From: Euperipatoides rowelli
Lineage: Eukaryota > Onychophora > Udeonychophora > Euonychophora > Peripatopsidae
Length of the DNA stretch: 17,957 bases
Strand: one strand, 5' to 3'
Assembly: GCA_003024985.2 (NCBI GenBank)
Contig: PXIH01S0006556.1
Shown: positions 17,661 through 17,957 of the stretch, in pieces
Numbering within the stretch: the stretch's first letter is position 1
Layout: every line of letters starts with the position of its first letter
Translations under genes and position numbers: made by a program
Notes under the pieces: generated by a model
What the model was told of the DNA's origin: nothing
Databases searched by the model: none
Seen by the model: only the letters and a program-made list of their open reading frames with translations

Positions 17661-17730
17661 CAGTGCCGGATCTAGAGGGGAGCAAAAAGCCTGTCATCAC
17701 ATCTGGAGGGGCAGCAAAATGGACCTTGCG
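17661..17730 (+). mobile_element. Possible DNA-transposon terminus
   Basis: CAGTGCCGGATCTAGAGGGG resembles the CAGTGGCGGATC-type ends seen in invertebrate DNA transposons, and it starts exactly where the TA run stops, which would be a natural target. CTGGAGGGGCAGC at 17703 is a partial echo of CTAGAGGGGAGC at 17672. No matching inverted end is found in the window, so only one terminus, or a solo relic, can be claimed. Confidence 0.3.
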
Positions 17731-17740
17731 GTTAAAAAAT

Positions 17741-17758
17741 ATACAGTATATACTGTAT
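17741..17758. repeat. 18-bp perfect palindrome
   Basis: ATACAGTATATACTGTAT equals its own reverse complement. Half-words (TACTGTAT or ATACAGTA) also occur near 3006, 3248, 5240, 5838, 13271 and 17591. Confidence 0.9.
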
Positions 17759-17957
17759 TAAGTTTTTGATATTAGGAAATAAACCCTTGTGATCAAGGGT
17801 GCTCAACCAAAAATGTTGATAGTTAATATAAAGTTGTCCAACTTTAATAATATTGCAAGTGTGGAGTATCGATTAATGGTTATCAAAATGTCCATAAACC
17901 AAAAAAAAAAAGCTTATCAAAATATTTATATTAAATTTTTTGTTCCTTTTTGTTATG

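Larger units (their letters stand above)
17061..17957. other. Spacer with simple and short tandem repeats
   Basis: No gene recognised. It would be the location of gypsy B protease and gag if the element were complete, yet no such motif is readable. The plus-strand frame 17557-17769 crosses a TA microsatellite and is taken as chance. Contains a G14 tract, direct repeats, a TA run, a possible transposon end and a palindrome, listed separately. Confidence 0.5.

Overview
The window looks like AT-rich, gene-poor nuclear DNA from an invertebrate animal. Arthropod is my best guess, from the mix of repeat families and from recurring short words such as TACTGTAT, TAGGCCTA and ACCGGTA; the sequence does not settle the species. 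I find no convincing intact host gene, no tRNA or rRNA, no CRISPR array and no bacterial-type operon. Almost every recognisable protein segment is a decayed transposable element, and nearly all isolated open frames of 60-120 codons are chance frames or shadows of those elements.

Layout: 1-2200 is AT-rich spacer with a 37-bp relic of a hAT-type terminus (1260-1296). At 2200-2945 lies the C-terminal half of a LINE reverse transcriptase on the minus strand. At 3200-3747 is a well-delimited PIF/Harbinger deletion derivative with TAA target duplication, 49-bp terminal inverted repeats and a relic of the transposase N-terminus. 3750-6237 is spacer with one weak candidate terminal exon (4257-4454).

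6238-10924 is a Ty3/gypsy element (called gypsy A) on the minus strand. It has a pair of LTRs, a polypurine tract, the integrase and the RT-RNase H tail; gag, protease and most of RT are missing. Its pol gene is split between RNase H and integrase by a plus-strand DNA transposon relic (about 7810-9830). That relic encodes a DDE-like protein with a degenerate SHGKG-VDGIG motif, and four direct copies of a 16-nt word flank the coding region in two pairs.

10925-13690 is spacer, including a conspicuously purine-rich block (12050-13130). 13694-13832 is a 139-bp foldback element. 13937 to about 17060 is a second, unrelated Ty3/gypsy element (gypsy B) on the minus strand: a candidate 219-bp LTR, a polypurine tract, then integrase, RNase H, RT and the protease-RT linker in order, broken by stops and frameshifts. 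Its gag, protease core and 5' LTR are absent or lie beyond what I can recognise. 17061-17957 is spacer with a G14 tract, short tandem direct repeats, a possible DNA-transposon terminus and an 18-bp perfect palindrome.

Nothing here works together as a pathway. The window is a layered record of insertions: gypsy A first, then a DNA transposon inside it, with separate LINE, Harbinger and gypsy B insertions nearby. The least familiar item is the nested DDE element with its same-orientation subterminal repeats.
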